Part shown: in pieces, positions 17,736-26,573 of the stretch
Position numbering within the stretch: position 1 is the first letter of the stretch
Layout: the number at the start of each line of letters is the position of its first letter
NCBI RefSeq assembly: GCF_016860605.1
Contig: NZ_BNJR01000016.1
Coordinates: 1 to 64,000 of the forward strand
Direction: 5' to 3'
DNA: 64,000 bases
Source: Lentilactobacillus fungorum
GTDB taxonomy: Bacteria; Bacillota; Bacilli; Lactobacillales; Lactobacillaceae
Notes under the pieces: model-generated
Databases searched by the model: none
What the model was told of the DNA's origin: nothing
Seen by the model: the letters and a program-made list of their open reading frames with translations, nothing else
Program-made: the position numbers and the translations under genes

Positions 17736-20120
17736 ATGCAACCATTGGCAGAGCGATTAAAGCAACTATCCCCCGAGGAACTCGTTCAATTAACTTCTGG
17801 AGCGAACTTTTGGCAGTCGGCCGCCTTGCCGAACCACCAGATTCCGAGTTTTCGAATGAGCGATGGGCCAAACGGCTTGCGGTATCAAGCTGGTGAAGGC
17901 GACGCGCTGGGCATCAACGACAGCGTGATTAGCACGTGTTTTCCGACGGCTAGCGCGGTTGCCTGTACATGGGATCCAGAATTGGTTACTAAAATGGGTC
18001 AGGCAATTGGACTTGAAGCCCGTAGTTTAAACGTTGATATGGTTTTGGGCCCCGGTATTAATATCAAGCGTAATCCACTGTGTGGGCGAAACTTTGAGTA
18101 TTTCAGCGAAGACCCGTATTTAGCTGGGATGATTGGCGCGGCTTGGATTAAAGGGGTGCAGTCAGAAGGAGCGGCCGCCTGTTTAAAGCATTTTGCCGGC
18201 AACAATCAAGAGAATGATCGGCTATTATCAGATTCACTGATTGATGCGACGGCCCTCCACGAAAATTATCTGGAAGCCTTTCGAATTGCTGTGCAAACTG
18301 CGCAGCCCGAAGGCGTGATGTGTTCGTATAATAAAATCAATGGGACTTACTCCAGTGACAACGCTTATCTGTTAACCGATGTGTTACGGCATCAATGGGG
18401 ATTTAAAGGCGCGGTTGTGACCGACTGGGGGGCCTTAAACGATAAAGTTGCCAGTATCAACGCTGGCGGTGATTTAGAAATGCCATCAAGCCATAACATG
18501 TTTGACCAAGAAGCATTGGCTGCCCTAAAGGATGGGCAGCTGAAGTCGGCGGCACTTTTGCGGGCGGCTGAAAATGTTGTCCGGATAGCCGAAAAGCACC
18601 GGCCGGAATTTAAGGGAGACCGCCAGGATTTACTGAGCCAGAATGGTCAATTGGCTCAAACAATTGAAGAAAATGCGGCCGTCCTTTTGAAAAATGATGA
18701 TCAGATTTTACCAATCGATCCAGCGAAAAAAATTTTGGTGGTTGGCCAAATGGCTGCTGAAACCCGCTATCAAGGTGCCGGTTCCTCTCACATCAATCCA
18801 CCCGTGCAAACGTCGATTTTACAGGGGTTGACTAATGCAAAAATTGCCTACGATTACCAGCAGGGTTACGCGTTTTCAGATGAAAATAGCGGCCAGTTAA
18901 CTAATGCGGCCGTTCAAGCAGTCAAAAATGCTGAAACGGTGGTGATCGTTGTCGGGCTACCGGAAAGCGCTGAATCAGAAGGCTTTGATCGGCAAACGAT
19001 GCAGTTGCCGGCTAACCAAAACGCATTGATTGAGCGATTGGCGGCCGTTAACCCCAACTTAATTGTCCTATTAGTCGCTGGGGCGCCGGTTGAGTTGCCT
19101 TGGCGATCGAAAGTTAGGGGATTGCTCAACTTATATTTGGGCGGCCAACTAGTTGGCGACGCTGCCGCTCATCTCTTAACAGGTCAGGTGAACCCATCCG
19201 GAAAATTAGCTGAAAGTTATCCGATTGCCTATCAAGATGTGCCTTCAGCCGATATTTATGATAAGAATCCTCGGTCAGCTGCTTATGCAGAGAGTGTTTA
19301 CGTTGGCTATCGGTATTACGATAAAGCTAACCAACCGGTGGCGTTCCCGTTCGGCTTTGGTTTGAGTTATACAACCTTTAAGCTAAGTGGGCTAAAAATA
19401 AGCCAACATCAAATTCAAGCCGGCCAATCCATTGAAGTGGCAGTGACACTCGAAAATACTGGTAAGCGCGATGGCGCTGAGGTGGTGGCGGTTTATGTGG
19501 GCAATTCTCCCAAGCGACCACTAAAACCGCTAAAGGAACTAAAAGGGTTTAAAAAAGTCTATTTGAAGGCCGGCCAAAGCAAACTGGTCACGATTGATTT
19601 ACCCGCTCAGGCCTTTAGTGAGTGGGATGAACAGCAGCAGACTTGGCAGCTGCCCGCAGTTGATAAGTTTGTCACGGTCAATCTTGGCTCTGATCAAGAA
19701 GCGCTGTCTACACCGGTTAACGTCGCTGGCCAAGCCCTTTCGACTAAAGATGTACCAGAGTGGTATGTAACGCCGATCGAAAAACCTAATTTGAATGATT
19801 TTACAGAAATGAGTGGGTTGAAGATTCAACCGCCAATGACGATCCAGCCAGGTCAATACACCCGATTGAGCACGCCAAGAGAGTTAAGTGCGCACTCGAT
19901 GATCATTCGTAAAATTGCGTCCGTGTTGAAAAATAGTCAGTCCAAAGGAATTTCCGATCCAAATAGTCCGGAAGCTAAGTTCATGGATGCCATTATTATG
20001 GATACGCCGCTGATTCGTTTGGCTCAACAGTCCGACGGTAAGCTGTCGCTTGGCATGGTTGATCGACTGGTTGCGCTTGCTAACCGGCATTATTTGAAAC
20101 TGATTTGGGGGCAGCACTAA
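17736..20120 (+). CDS. Glycoside hydrolase family 3 beta-glucosidase
   Basis: A 794-residue GH3 enzyme expected to release glucose from beta-glucosides. Domain order fits: TIM barrel with PGINIKRNP, KHFAGNNQE and nucleophile motif VVTDWGA (Asp near residue 230); alpha/beta sandwich with ENAAVLLKND and ESEGFDR; GLSYTTF marks entry to the fibronectin type III-like domain. About 120 extra residues follow. No signal peptide, so cytosolic. Start chosen at ATG 17736 with AAGGGAG upstream, not the TTG at 17703. Monocistronic, with a possible cre site. Confidence 0.88.
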   Translation: MQPLAERLKQLSPEELVQLTSGANFWQSAALPNHQIPSFRMSDGPNGLRYQAGEGDALGINDSVISTCFPTASAVACTWDPELVTKMGQAIGLEARSLNVDMVLGPGINIKRNPLCGRNFEYFSEDPYLAGMIGAAWIKGVQSEGAAACLKHFAGNNQENDRLLSDSLIDATALHENYLEAFRIAVQTAQPEGVMCSYNKINGTYSSDNAYLLTDVLRHQWGFKGAVVTDWGALNDKVASINAGGDLEMPSSHNMFDQEALAALKDGQLKSAALLRAAENVVRIAEKHRPEFKGDRQDLLSQNGQLAQTIEENAAVLLKNDDQILPIDPAKKILVVGQMAAETRYQGAGSSHINPPVQTSILQGLTNAKIAYDYQQGYAFSDENSGQLTNAAVQAVKNAETVVIVVGLPESAESEGFDRQTMQLPANQNALIERLAAVNPNLIVLLVAGAPVELPWRSKVRGLLNLYLGGQLVGDAAAHLLTGQVNPSGKLAESYPIAYQDVPSADIYDKNPRSAAYAESVYVGYRYYDKANQPVAFPFGFGLSYTTFKLSGLKISQHQIQAGQSIEVAVTLENTGKRDGAEVVAVYVGNSPKRPLKPLKELKGFKKVYLKAGQSKLVTIDLPAQAFSEWDEQQQTWQLPAVDKFVTVNLGSDQEALSTPVNVAGQALSTKDVPEWYVTPIEKPNLNDFTEMSGLKIQPPMTIQPGQYTRLSTPRELSAHSMIIRKIASVLKNSQSKGISDPNSPEAKFMDAIIMDTPLIRLAQQSDGKLSLGMVDRLVALANRHYLKLIWGQH

Positions 20121-20134
20121 CGGTGTTGGGGGCG

Positions 20135-20254
20135 AGGACAGCTGCGCAAAGCAGAAACCTGCGTGTAAGCCACCTCAGCCGCAAATTCCAAGCCCGGGAA
20201 TTTCCGTCTGAGGAACCTTACACTCCGGTTTCTAAGCGCTTTGCTCCGCTCACT
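20135..20254 (+). repeat. Palindromic element, forward, complete (1 of 4)
   Basis: Helices GCAAAGC/GCTTTGC, AGAAACC/GGTTTCT, GTGTAAG/CTTACAC, inner CCTCAG/CTGAGG with AAATTCC/GGGAATTT. Spacer GTTTG to the next copy. Confidence 0.87.
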
Positions 20255-20259
20255 GTTTG

Positions 20260-20378
20260 AGGACAGCTGTGCCAGGCAGAAAGCTACACGTAAGCACCTT
20301 GGCGAAAAATTCCAAAACCGGGAATTTCCCGCCAAGGAGCCTTACGTTCCGCTTTCTAAGCGCCTGGCTCCGCTCACT
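20260..20378 (+). repeat. Palindromic element, forward, complete (2 of 4)
   Basis: Helices GCCAGGC/GCCTGGC (outer-arm variant), AGAAAGC/GCTTTCT, CGTAAG/CTTACG, inner CCTTGGCG/CGCCAAGG. Both arms differ together from the copies on either side. Confidence 0.87.
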
Positions 20379-20384
20379 GATTTT

Positions 20385-20502
20385 AGGACAGCTGCGCAAA
20401 GCAGAAACTTCCGCATAAAACATCTTGGCCAAAAATCCAAGCCCGGGATTTTCGGCCAAGATGCCTTATGCTACAGTTTCTAAGCGCTTTGCTTCGCTCA
20501 CT
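20385..20502 (+). repeat. Palindromic element, forward, complete (3 of 4)
   Basis: Helices GCAAAGC/GCTTTGC, AGAAACT/AGTTTCT (partner reads CAGTTTCT), GCATAA/TTATGC, inner ATCTTGGCC/GGCCAAGAT. Very close to the copy at 11164 in its outer parts. Confidence 0.87.
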
Positions 20503-20507
20503 GATTG

Positions 20508-20626
20508 AGGACAGCTGCGCAAAGCAGAAATCTCCGTATAAGCACCTCGGACAGAAATTCCAAACCCGGGAATTTCTGTCCGAGGAGACTTATACTCCGA
20601 TTTCTAAGCGCTTTGCTTCGCTCACT
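20508..20626 (+). repeat. Palindromic element, forward, complete (4 of 4)
   Basis: The best-paired copy: GCAAAGC/GCTTTGC, AGAAATC/GATTTCT, GTATAAG/CTTATAC, and CCTCGGACAGAAATTCC with its complement, separated by TCC/TCC and CA/AGA internal loops. Ends 20 bases before the MFS start codon. Confidence 0.9.
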
Positions 20627-20646
20627 ATAAAAAGGGGGGATGCATC

Positions 20647-21837
20647 ATGACACAAAGTCGGAGATGGCGGCTTGCGGTTGCCTTATTATCGATTTCGGTG
20701 CTATTAACCAGTGCTAACGCAATTGCGGGCACGATTCCGTTGATGGCGGCGAGATTTCAGTCAGTACCGCTAAGCCAAATTGAAAGTTTAACCACGGTTC
20801 CCAGTTTTAGTATCTTGATTTTTGTGGTTTTGAGTAATCCGATTGCCAACAAAATCGGCAATAAAGCAACGGTTTTGTTGGGGGTTTTGATTGTTTTGAT
20901 TGCTGGCTTAATACCAATGGTGGTCAATTCATTCTGGCTGATTTTGGGATCTAGATTTTTGCTAGGAGCCGGTATCGGGTTATTTAATGCGATGGCCTAC
21001 AGTTTGATCAGTACCTATTACGAAGGCACTCAGCGCCAAACCATGATGGGTTATCAAGGGTCAGTTAGTTCACTCGGCAATATCTTAATGTTTTTGATTT
21101 CGTCATTTTTGATTGGGTTTGGCTGGCGGCAGGTCTATTTGTATTATCTGATTGCGATTCCAGTCTTCCTATTATTTTGGTGGGGCACGCCAAATGATCG
21201 CGCAAAAAGCACGACCGAAGAAGCGCAGTCAGCCCCGCAATCTCCAATTAGTTTGGGGCAGCTACTCAAGGGACGATTGATGATTTATGCGTTATTAGTA
21301 CTCTTTAGTATGATGATCGCTCAAACGGTGGTCGTTAAGATCTCGGGGTTGATCTTAGCTGCTGGCTATGGCAAAATCGCCGACGGCAGTATTGCCCTTG
21401 CCCTGTTAGGAATTGCAACGATGATTGGTGGCATGCTTTACGGCCAGATCTTTAAATTAATTCACCGATTAATTTTGCCAGCAGGATTATTGATTGCCGC
21501 AGTTGCACTGTTTGCATTGTCGCGATCGCAATCCCTAGCGCTTACCTATACGCTGACCATCATTGCCGGGTTAAGTACCTCACTGGTTGGCCCATATCTA
21601 TTTGCCGGCTCGGCTGAAATTGCTGGTAAGGGAAACGAAACGCTGGCATCATCTATTTTGATTGTCGGCATTAATATCGGCGTGTTTATTACGCCCTATA
21701 CGTTATCGGGACTCAGCCACTTAATTGGCAGTGATCAGCCAGCTCCCATTTTGGCAGCCGTCAGTGTCATCTTGGCAGTGATTGGTGGGTTGACATTCTT
21801 ACTGAAGGAGCCGGAGTTGGCAGAGCATCGGCAATAG
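20647..21837 (+). CDS. Major facilitator superfamily transporter
   Basis: A 396-residue integral membrane protein with about twelve hydrophobic segments in two halves joined by a polar loop near residue 185-200 (NDRAKSTTEEAQ). Loop 2-3 has the MFS-A-like IANKIGNKATV, and LGAGIGLFNAM resembles the motif in helix 5. Substrate unknown; the group resembles small-molecule/drug proton antiporters. Start ATG 20647 after AGGGGGG. Four palindromic elements precede it. Monocistronic with a terminator at 21954. Confidence 0.8.
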   Translation: MTQSRRWRLAVALLSISVLLTSANAIAGTIPLMAARFQSVPLSQIESLTTVPSFSILIFVVLSNPIANKIGNKATVLLGVLIVLIAGLIPMVVNSFWLILGSRFLLGAGIGLFNAMAYSLISTYYEGTQRQTMMGYQGSVSSLGNILMFLISSFLIGFGWRQVYLYYLIAIPVFLLFWWGTPNDRAKSTTEEAQSAPQSPISLGQLLKGRLMIYALLVLFSMMIAQTVVVKISGLILAAGYGKIADGSIALALLGIATMIGGMLYGQIFKLIHRLILPAGLLIAAVALFALSRSQSLALTYTLTIIAGLSTSLVGPYLFAGSAEIAGKGNETLASSILIVGINIGVFITPYTLSGLSHLIGSDQPAPILAAVSVILAVIGGLTFLLKEPELAEHRQ

Positions 21838-21953
21838 TATTTGGATATTTACGCAGGCACATTGATATATGTCAAAGCCGGGCAGATGCAAAAAGGATCA
21901 ATCATATAGATATATAGATTAGTTTCCATTAAAAGATATTCAGAACTCACATC

Positions 21954-21988
21954 GTGGCTACTAGGATCCCGCCAGTAGCCACTTTATT
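21954..21988 (+). terminator. Terminator after the MFS gene
   Basis: GTGGCTACT (21954-21962) and AGTAGCCAC (21974-21982) followed by TTTATTT. Confidence 0.75.
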
Positions 21989-22130
21989 TATGTAGTATTC
22001 CAGATGCCTGTGTAAGAATGGTTTAATCCCTTCGTCTATTAAATACGCTGGTAATAAGCAAAATTTTGCCAATATTAAACCTCACTAATGCGCTAAAATA
22101 AAGACAAACACAGAAATGAAGGGATTCATG

Positions 22131-22979
22131 ATGCGCATCGGCTTTATTTCAGATCTTCACACTGATTTTAACCGGCAATATAACTTTGTGGCGGTCTTGA
22201 ACCAGCTCATCTATACTAAGCAACTTGATCAGCTGGTGATCATGGGGGATTCGGCAAATGGGCTGCACCGTAACTTACAGTTTTATGACCAATTGGCTCA
22301 CACATTACCCGTTTCGTTTCGGACGTTGATTGGCAACCACGATTGCTATGTCAACCAACCCCGTAAACGTTCGGTTGCCAGTATCCAAACCGAGTCTCAT
22401 CAAACTTATCAGCGACTGGATCGCTTGGCAACATCGCTGACCCAATCACCGATTATGACCAAGCACTGGGTCATTACCGGGATTAACGGTTGGTACGATT
22501 ACACGTTTGCAAAGCATTTTCAGGAACAAAAAGGGCAGGCTTACGCAACTAATTTGGTCGCCAAGCACATCTGGCCGGATCAGCTTTATATTAATGGTAA
22601 TCAAATTGACTACCAACGGGATCGAGCGTGGGTAACGCGGCAAATTTTGGCGTGGCAGCACCAAATTAATCAACTCCAGCTCGGCTCGCGCAAATTACTT
22701 GTGGCGAGTCATATGCTGCCGACAAAGCGATTAGCTCGGCAACTGCCAATACCGTTCTATGACCGCTTTTTATACCCTTTGGGCAGCGAACGCTACCGGC
22801 AAATTTTTGAACAAAATAGCGTGGCGCTTGCAATCAGTGGTCACTCCCACATGCCAAATCGATTAACGTACCGGGGCGTCCAATACGTCAATGTGTCATT
22901 GGGCTATGATTTTCAGTGGCAAAATGCTGGTGATGCGTTAGGCGAGCTTGAACGGGTAATGTTCGTGTTAGAAGATTGA
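22131..22979 (+). CDS. Metallophosphoesterase
   Basis: A 282-residue calcineurin-like phosphoesterase. Metal-binding motifs appear in order: ISDLHTDF at the N-terminus, MGDSANG (variant of GDxx), LIGNHDCYV, and near the C-terminus SGHSHMPNRL. These are the standard D-x-H, G-D, G-N-H-D and G-H-x-H blocks. Soluble. Substrate is not predictable. ATG 22128 and 22131 are both possible; 22131 is better spaced from GAAGGG. A six-transmembrane or regulatory extension is absent. Confidence 0.8.
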   Translation: MRIGFISDLHTDFNRQYNFVAVLNQLIYTKQLDQLVIMGDSANGLHRNLQFYDQLAHTLPVSFRTLIGNHDCYVNQPRKRSVASIQTESHQTYQRLDRLATSLTQSPIMTKHWVITGINGWYDYTFAKHFQEQKGQAYATNLVAKHIWPDQLYINGNQIDYQRDRAWVTRQILAWQHQINQLQLGSRKLLVASHMLPTKRLARQLPIPFYDRFLYPLGSERYRQIFEQNSVALAISGHSHMPNRLTYRGVQYVNVSLGYDFQWQNAGDALGELERVMFVLED

Positions 22980-22989
22980 GGATGATGAC

Positions 22990-23292
22990 ATGATGAAACA
23001 CTTAGAAACTTGGTTGTGCGATTTGGCGTTTTTCTTGGCGCGAGACTTGCACGTGCATCGGCGACGGCATTATTGAAGAATAGCCACAGGGTTAGCAGAG
23101 AGAATGCTAATCTTGTGGCGATTTGTTTGGCGTTATTTTTTGAGGTATTCAAAGTTGAAAAGGTTCTGGTTCGAAAATCGAGGTCATCAATTGAAGTGGC
23201 GACTCCCGCCAGAAATTGATTGGTCAGATCTTAGATACGACCTATTTGCCGAAATGGCACTATATGTCGTGTGTCAAATGGCGAATGAGTGA
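22990..23292 (+). pseudogene. Hypothetical ORF interrupted by in-frame TGA
   Basis: From ATG 22990 one frame runs to TGA at 23292 but is broken by a TGA after the residues HVHRRRHY. The part after it (from the internal ATG at 23104) is a basic, tryptophan-rich peptide that includes RLPPEIDWSDLRYDLFAEMA. I do not recognise the family. It may be a short real gene starting at 23104 or a decayed gene of about 100 codons. No other feature is visible in this 450-base stretch. Confidence 0.3.
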
Positions 23293-23428
23293 TTTTGCCG
23301 ATTCAGTTTTTCGTTATAAGTTTGACCTGTTCGGGCACATATCAAAATTATTGAATAATGGGGGAATTGATTCATTTCAATGGCACTTTTCTAGGCCGTC
23401 TGTCCTCCGTAAAAAGGATTAAAACAGC

Positions 23429-23827
23429 TTATGAAACACCAAGTTTTTGCTTCAAAGCATCAGTGAGCGTGGCAGAAAAGTTAATGTGATTCTGGTTACC
23501 TAAATCATTGAGATATTTGGGAATTGTAAGCGTTTTTTTGATGCTCCGGTTTTCTTCACGTTCTCTAGCAATTTTGGTATCCACCTCAATTGGAACCAGC
23601 AATTGATCCTTATCATGGACAATTGCTTTTGGACTAGCTGGTCTCGGCAACTCATCATGGCCATCTTCGGCGGTGAGCAAGTAGCCCTCTAACGCATCAT
23701 GGGCCATGTGCAGCGCATCGGCGATACTTTCTCCAAAGGTCGCAACGTAAGGTTCAAAGTCTGGAAACGTCACTTCAATTTGGCCGTTTGAGTTTTGGGT
23801 GAACAATGCAAAATATAGATAGGTCAT
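23429..23827 (-). CDS. hicB: HicB-family antitoxin
   Basis: A 132-residue protein with the HicB fold: N-terminal partial RNase-H-like domain including VTFPDFEPYVATFGESIADALHMA, the usual TFG(E/D)(S/T)xxEAL region, and a C-terminal DNA-binding segment (SIKKTLTIPKYLNDLG, ribbon-helix-helix-like). It neutralises HicA and represses the operon in known systems. It lies 35 bases downstream of the HicA reading frame on the same strand, the usual hicA-hicB order. Confidence 0.85.
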   Translation of the reverse strand: MTYLYFALFTQNSNGQIEVTFPDFEPYVATFGESIADALHMAHDALEGYLLTAEDGHDELPRPASPKAIVHDKDQLLVPIEVDTKIAREREENRSIKKTLTIPKYLNDLGNQNHINFSATLTDALKQKLGVS

Positions 23828-23862
23828 TTCTTTGCCTCCATTTTGATTATTTAGGTTAGTCG

Positions 23863-24045
23863 TTATTTAAGACCGGCTTGCTTCAAGATGCTATTGACTG
23901 TCCCTTTTGGAATATCTTTTTTCGGATAAGGAACGGTGACAATACCAGGAGGATTGTGATTGCGAAACTGCCAATGGTCGCCATGAATTCTGACATGGTA
24001 CCAACCGTTGTTTTTAAGCAGTTTAATAATTTCTCGAGAATCTAT
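23863..24045 (-). CDS. hicA: HicA-family mRNA interferase with ATA start
   Basis: Sixty codons matching HicA in full: GWYHVRIHGDHWQFRNHNPP with the conserved G-x-H catalytic histidine region, GIVTVPYPKKDIPKGT, and the terminal SILKQAGLK. The family cleaves mRNA. The frame is intact, but where homologues begin with Met-Asp-Ser the codon here is ATA (24043-24045). A GAGG site sits nine bases before it, and a TAG in the same frame lies three codons upstream, so no ATG, GTG or TTG is available. Either ATA serves as a poor start or the toxin has lost its start by mutation. Confidence 0.7.
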   Translation of the reverse strand: MDSREIIKLLKNNGWYHVRIHGDHWQFRNHNPPGIVTVPYPKKDIPKGTVNSILKQAGLK

Positions 24046-24270
24046 GATAGGCTACCTCATAGATACCAATTTATTTTAGAACATATATTTGTACGTGTCA
24101 TTAAATGAAGCGACTTAATAATGACGAGCTATTAAATTATTTAAATCAATAAAAAGCTTTGATGATTGCCACCTAAGTTTATACATATGGTTGATATATT
24201 GAAAAATTTTAAAATTCTCATTGGAGAAGGGGCGATGATTAACTTAGATATTTTCTTCAAAGAATTGATA

Positions 24271-24320
24271 TAAAAAAATAAGCCCCGCAAGATCATTGGG
24301 AAAATGAACTTGTGAGACTT
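24271..24320 (-). terminator. Terminator downstream of hicAB region / between convergent signals
   Basis: On the minus strand AAGTCTCACAAG pairs with CTTGCGGGGCTT and is followed by ATTTTTTTA. It lies after the CPBP gene's stop (24336) and stops transcription before hicA. Confidence 0.7.
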
Positions 24321-24335
24321 AATTAAATGGGAAGG

Positions 24336-25124
24336 TTATTTAAGGTTGAAGCTATCAAAAGCATGTAGCTGGGAGCGATCGGCGCTATGGTCATACGTGA
24401 CTAAGAAAATGGCTGTGACGGTGAAAAAAGCTCCCCAGACAATGAAGAAAGGAAGCCATGAAGCAGCACCGTCAAAGTGGGTATTAACTGAGATACCAGC
24501 TTGCCAGTCAAAAAGAAAATGGGTCAGGACCGGCCACATCATTGTATTGGTGGTGATCCTGACGCTCCCCAACATTATCCCGAGCACGAAGGCGTAAATA
24601 ACTTGCTGGAGAGTTGGTGTAAGTAATTGACCCCCAATCAGATTAACCAGATGGATTGAACCAAAACAAAGAGCAGAAGCGCAGACGCTAAACGTATACT
24701 TGAGGGCATTATTTTTGAAAAGCTGTATAAAGATTGACAACAGGATCCCCCGGAACAAGAATTCTTCAGCGAAGCCTGCCGACAAGGCCATCATAGTGTC
24801 AGCGATAAACGTATGAGAATGAAAAACCGCCCAAATATGTTGTGGAATTGGATCGAGAAGTAGAAATAAAATTAAAAAAGCAGCCAGAAAAATGATCCCC
24901 CAGATTTTGGTGGCTCTTGAGTAGGTAACGCGGCCCGTGCGAACCTTAGCTGTTCTTAATATGTAATAAATGATCCCAGAAGCAATTAGAGCGTATAACA
25001 GCCTGAAACCAGCGTGAACAAATGGGGTAGTTCCCTTTAGGACAACATCGGTCCCTAAGTAACAAATGATTAGCCCAATGGTAACGAGCAACGCCATTGG
25101 AATTGATAATCGACTTTTTGACAT
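24336..25124 (-). CDS. CPBP family intramembrane metalloprotease
   Basis: A 262-residue membrane protein with about seven hydrophobic helices. The CPBP (Abi) motifs are seen: EEFLFRG near residue 119, a following FGSIH, and THFLFD near 210. The glutamates and histidines are the presumed catalytic/metal residues of type II CAAX-like proteases. In lactobacilli these are often linked to bacteriocin self-immunity. Start ATG 25124 follows GGAGGAA. Monocistronic. Confidence 0.8.
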   Translation of the reverse strand: MSKSRLSIPMALLVTIGLIICYLGTDVVLKGTTPFVHAGFRLLYALIASGIIYYILRTAKVRTGRVTYSRATKIWGIIFLAAFLILFLLLDPIPQHIWAVFHSHTFIADTMMALSAGFAEEFLFRGILLSIFIQLFKNNALKYTFSVCASALCFGSIHLVNLIGGQLLTPTLQQVIYAFVLGIMLGSVRITTNTMMWPVLTHFLFDWQAGISVNTHFDGAASWLPFFIVWGAFFTVTAIFLVTYDHSADRSQLHAFDSFNLK

Positions 25125-25188
25125 GATCTGTTCCTCCTAAAATGAATGATTCCATTATGACACTCTGGGGGGGGCAGAACAAGGGGAC

Positions 25189-25225
25189 AAAAAAGGCCGG
25201 AACCTGATTAAACAGATGTTCCGGC
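25189..25225 (-). terminator. Terminator after the SpoIIM-like gene
   Basis: Minus strand: GCCGGAAC and GTTCCGGC arms then CTTTTTTG, 17 bases after the stop of the upstream gene at 25242. Confidence 0.8.
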
Positions 25226-25241
25226 ACTCATGAGTCAATGA

Positions 25242-25823
25242 TTAATGAACAAGCATATGGATAAAGATTGGCGTAATGTAAGTCTCAACAATCGCGGCGA
25301 CAAACAATAATGGCGTCACGATTACTAATGTATCTGTAGCGGTCTGTTTGATTAGTTCACCGTACTGGAGGTCCTGCTTTTTTCGTCTAAAGAAGCGGTT
25401 CATTCCGTACCAAGCCAATCGGGCACTGATTGCAGCAGCGATTAGTTGGGCAGGAATTTCAAAAATGCCATGAGGCAAAATGCCAAGGGCAAATGTGGCA
25501 AAGGGATTGCCCATCACGGAGATAACTAACCCAACGCTGTATGCATTTGTCCAAATGTAGAACCAGTAAATCGGCAGTGGAATGAGGCCCAAGGCGATGG
25601 TGAGCAAGGCGCCGCTTTCATTCCAAAAGAATAGTGGTAGGAAGTTATGAGTGACGTTACCCTTCCCCAAAGTGGGGGCGAAGGTGTGCACCATTTGCTG
25701 AGGAGTCATCGTCATTTTGGCATAAATAACCACGCCAATCCAAATTAAGACCATGATTCCCAGGTACAGTAAAATGTGCTTAAGGTAGTTAGTTTTGAAA
25801 CGCTCTTTGATAGCTGGTAACAT
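25242..25823 (-). CDS. Stage II sporulation protein M-like membrane protein
   Basis: A 193-residue protein with about five hydrophobic segments. The SpoIIM-domain hallmark is seen in the centre: WNESGALLTIALGLIPLPIY, then ILPHGIFEIPAQLIAAAISA, close to the family's N-x(n)-G-x-PHGxxE(I/L)P pattern. Lactobacilli do not sporulate, so this is a SpoIIM-superfamily membrane protein of unknown role (some act with ABC transporters or peptidoglycan enzymes). ATG 25823 with AAAGGGGG. Confidence 0.75.
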   Translation of the reverse strand: MLPAIKERFKTNYLKHILLYLGIMVLIWIGVVIYAKMTMTPQQMVHTFAPTLGKGNVTHNFLPLFFWNESGALLTIALGLIPLPIYWFYIWTNAYSVGLVISVMGNPFATFALGILPHGIFEIPAQLIAAAISARLAWYGMNRFFRRKKQDLQYGELIKQTATDTLVIVTPLLFVAAIVETYITPIFIHMLVH

Positions 25824-26133
25824 AAATTTTTCTCCCCCTTTTTATGAAATAATCCTATCTTTTATTTGGCCGTTTAGCAATTAATTGCACGGGAGAGACT
25901 AACGATAGTTCACAAATTGATGAAATTAACTAAACAGGATTCGCCGATACTTATAAATGGGAGCGAGTAGCTTAATTCCACATCGATTGCTAAATTTCAC
26001 AAAATATTCACTTATGATTGCGTATCTTCATTGAAGCTTCATAGAAGATTCAAATTATATATCTATTATATTATTGATTAATTATCTTTAACTGGCATTT
26101 TGCGGTTATTAGATTCTAAAGGAGCGATCGAAG

Positions 26134-26364
26134 TTGAAACTATTTGGTCGAATTAATAAAGCACAGGTAAGTAGTTTTGGGCTATTTTTTATCTGTAATT
26201 TACTTGCTTTTATACTGTATTTCAACTTTTTAAAGGAACAAATAAGGATTCTCGCAAGCAATTTTTTGGTTGGATTAGTGGTTTATGTACTAATCTATTT
26301 ACTGTTTTTCTACTTCGCTAAGGTTGTTACTTATTTATTTAAAAAGGATTTAAGCAAGAAATGA
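26134..26364 (+). CDS. Small membrane protein (76 aa)
   Basis: Two hydrophobic segments (about residues 12-32 and 43-67) and basic ends, MKLFGRINKAQ and KKDLSKK. AAAGGAG precedes the TTG/ATG region. Located 210 bases before the ABC transporter cassette on the same strand, so it could be a small accessory or immunity peptide, but no family is recognised. Confidence 0.5.
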   Translation: MKLFGRINKAQVSSFGLFFICNLLAFILYFNFLKEQIRILASNFLVGLVVYVLIYLLFFYFAKVVTYLFKKDLSKK

Positions 26365-26573
26365 ACATTCTTAACCAAGGATGAGCTATGTACTAATTTA
26401 TTTGAAGGAAAATCTGTACTTTTTACATAGAGTTCCAAATTATAAAAATTGAAATTGCGTTGAAACGTGTGAATTTTCTAAAAAGAAGATTAAATATACA
26501 CTAGTCTGGCTAATACATTGCTTTAAAACAATGGTTGGTTCTAAATGTAACACCACCACAGGAGGGTATTAAA

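Noticed and set aside
22021-22130. Promoter TTGCCA / TAAAAT before the phosphoesterase
   Set aside because: Spacing of about 22 bases is too long for a normal promoter.
25824-26133. Promoter or small gene in the AT-rich stretch before the 76-aa membrane protein
   Set aside because: Many TATAAT-like words but none with a convincing -35, and no open frame with a ribosome site. I see nothing firm here.
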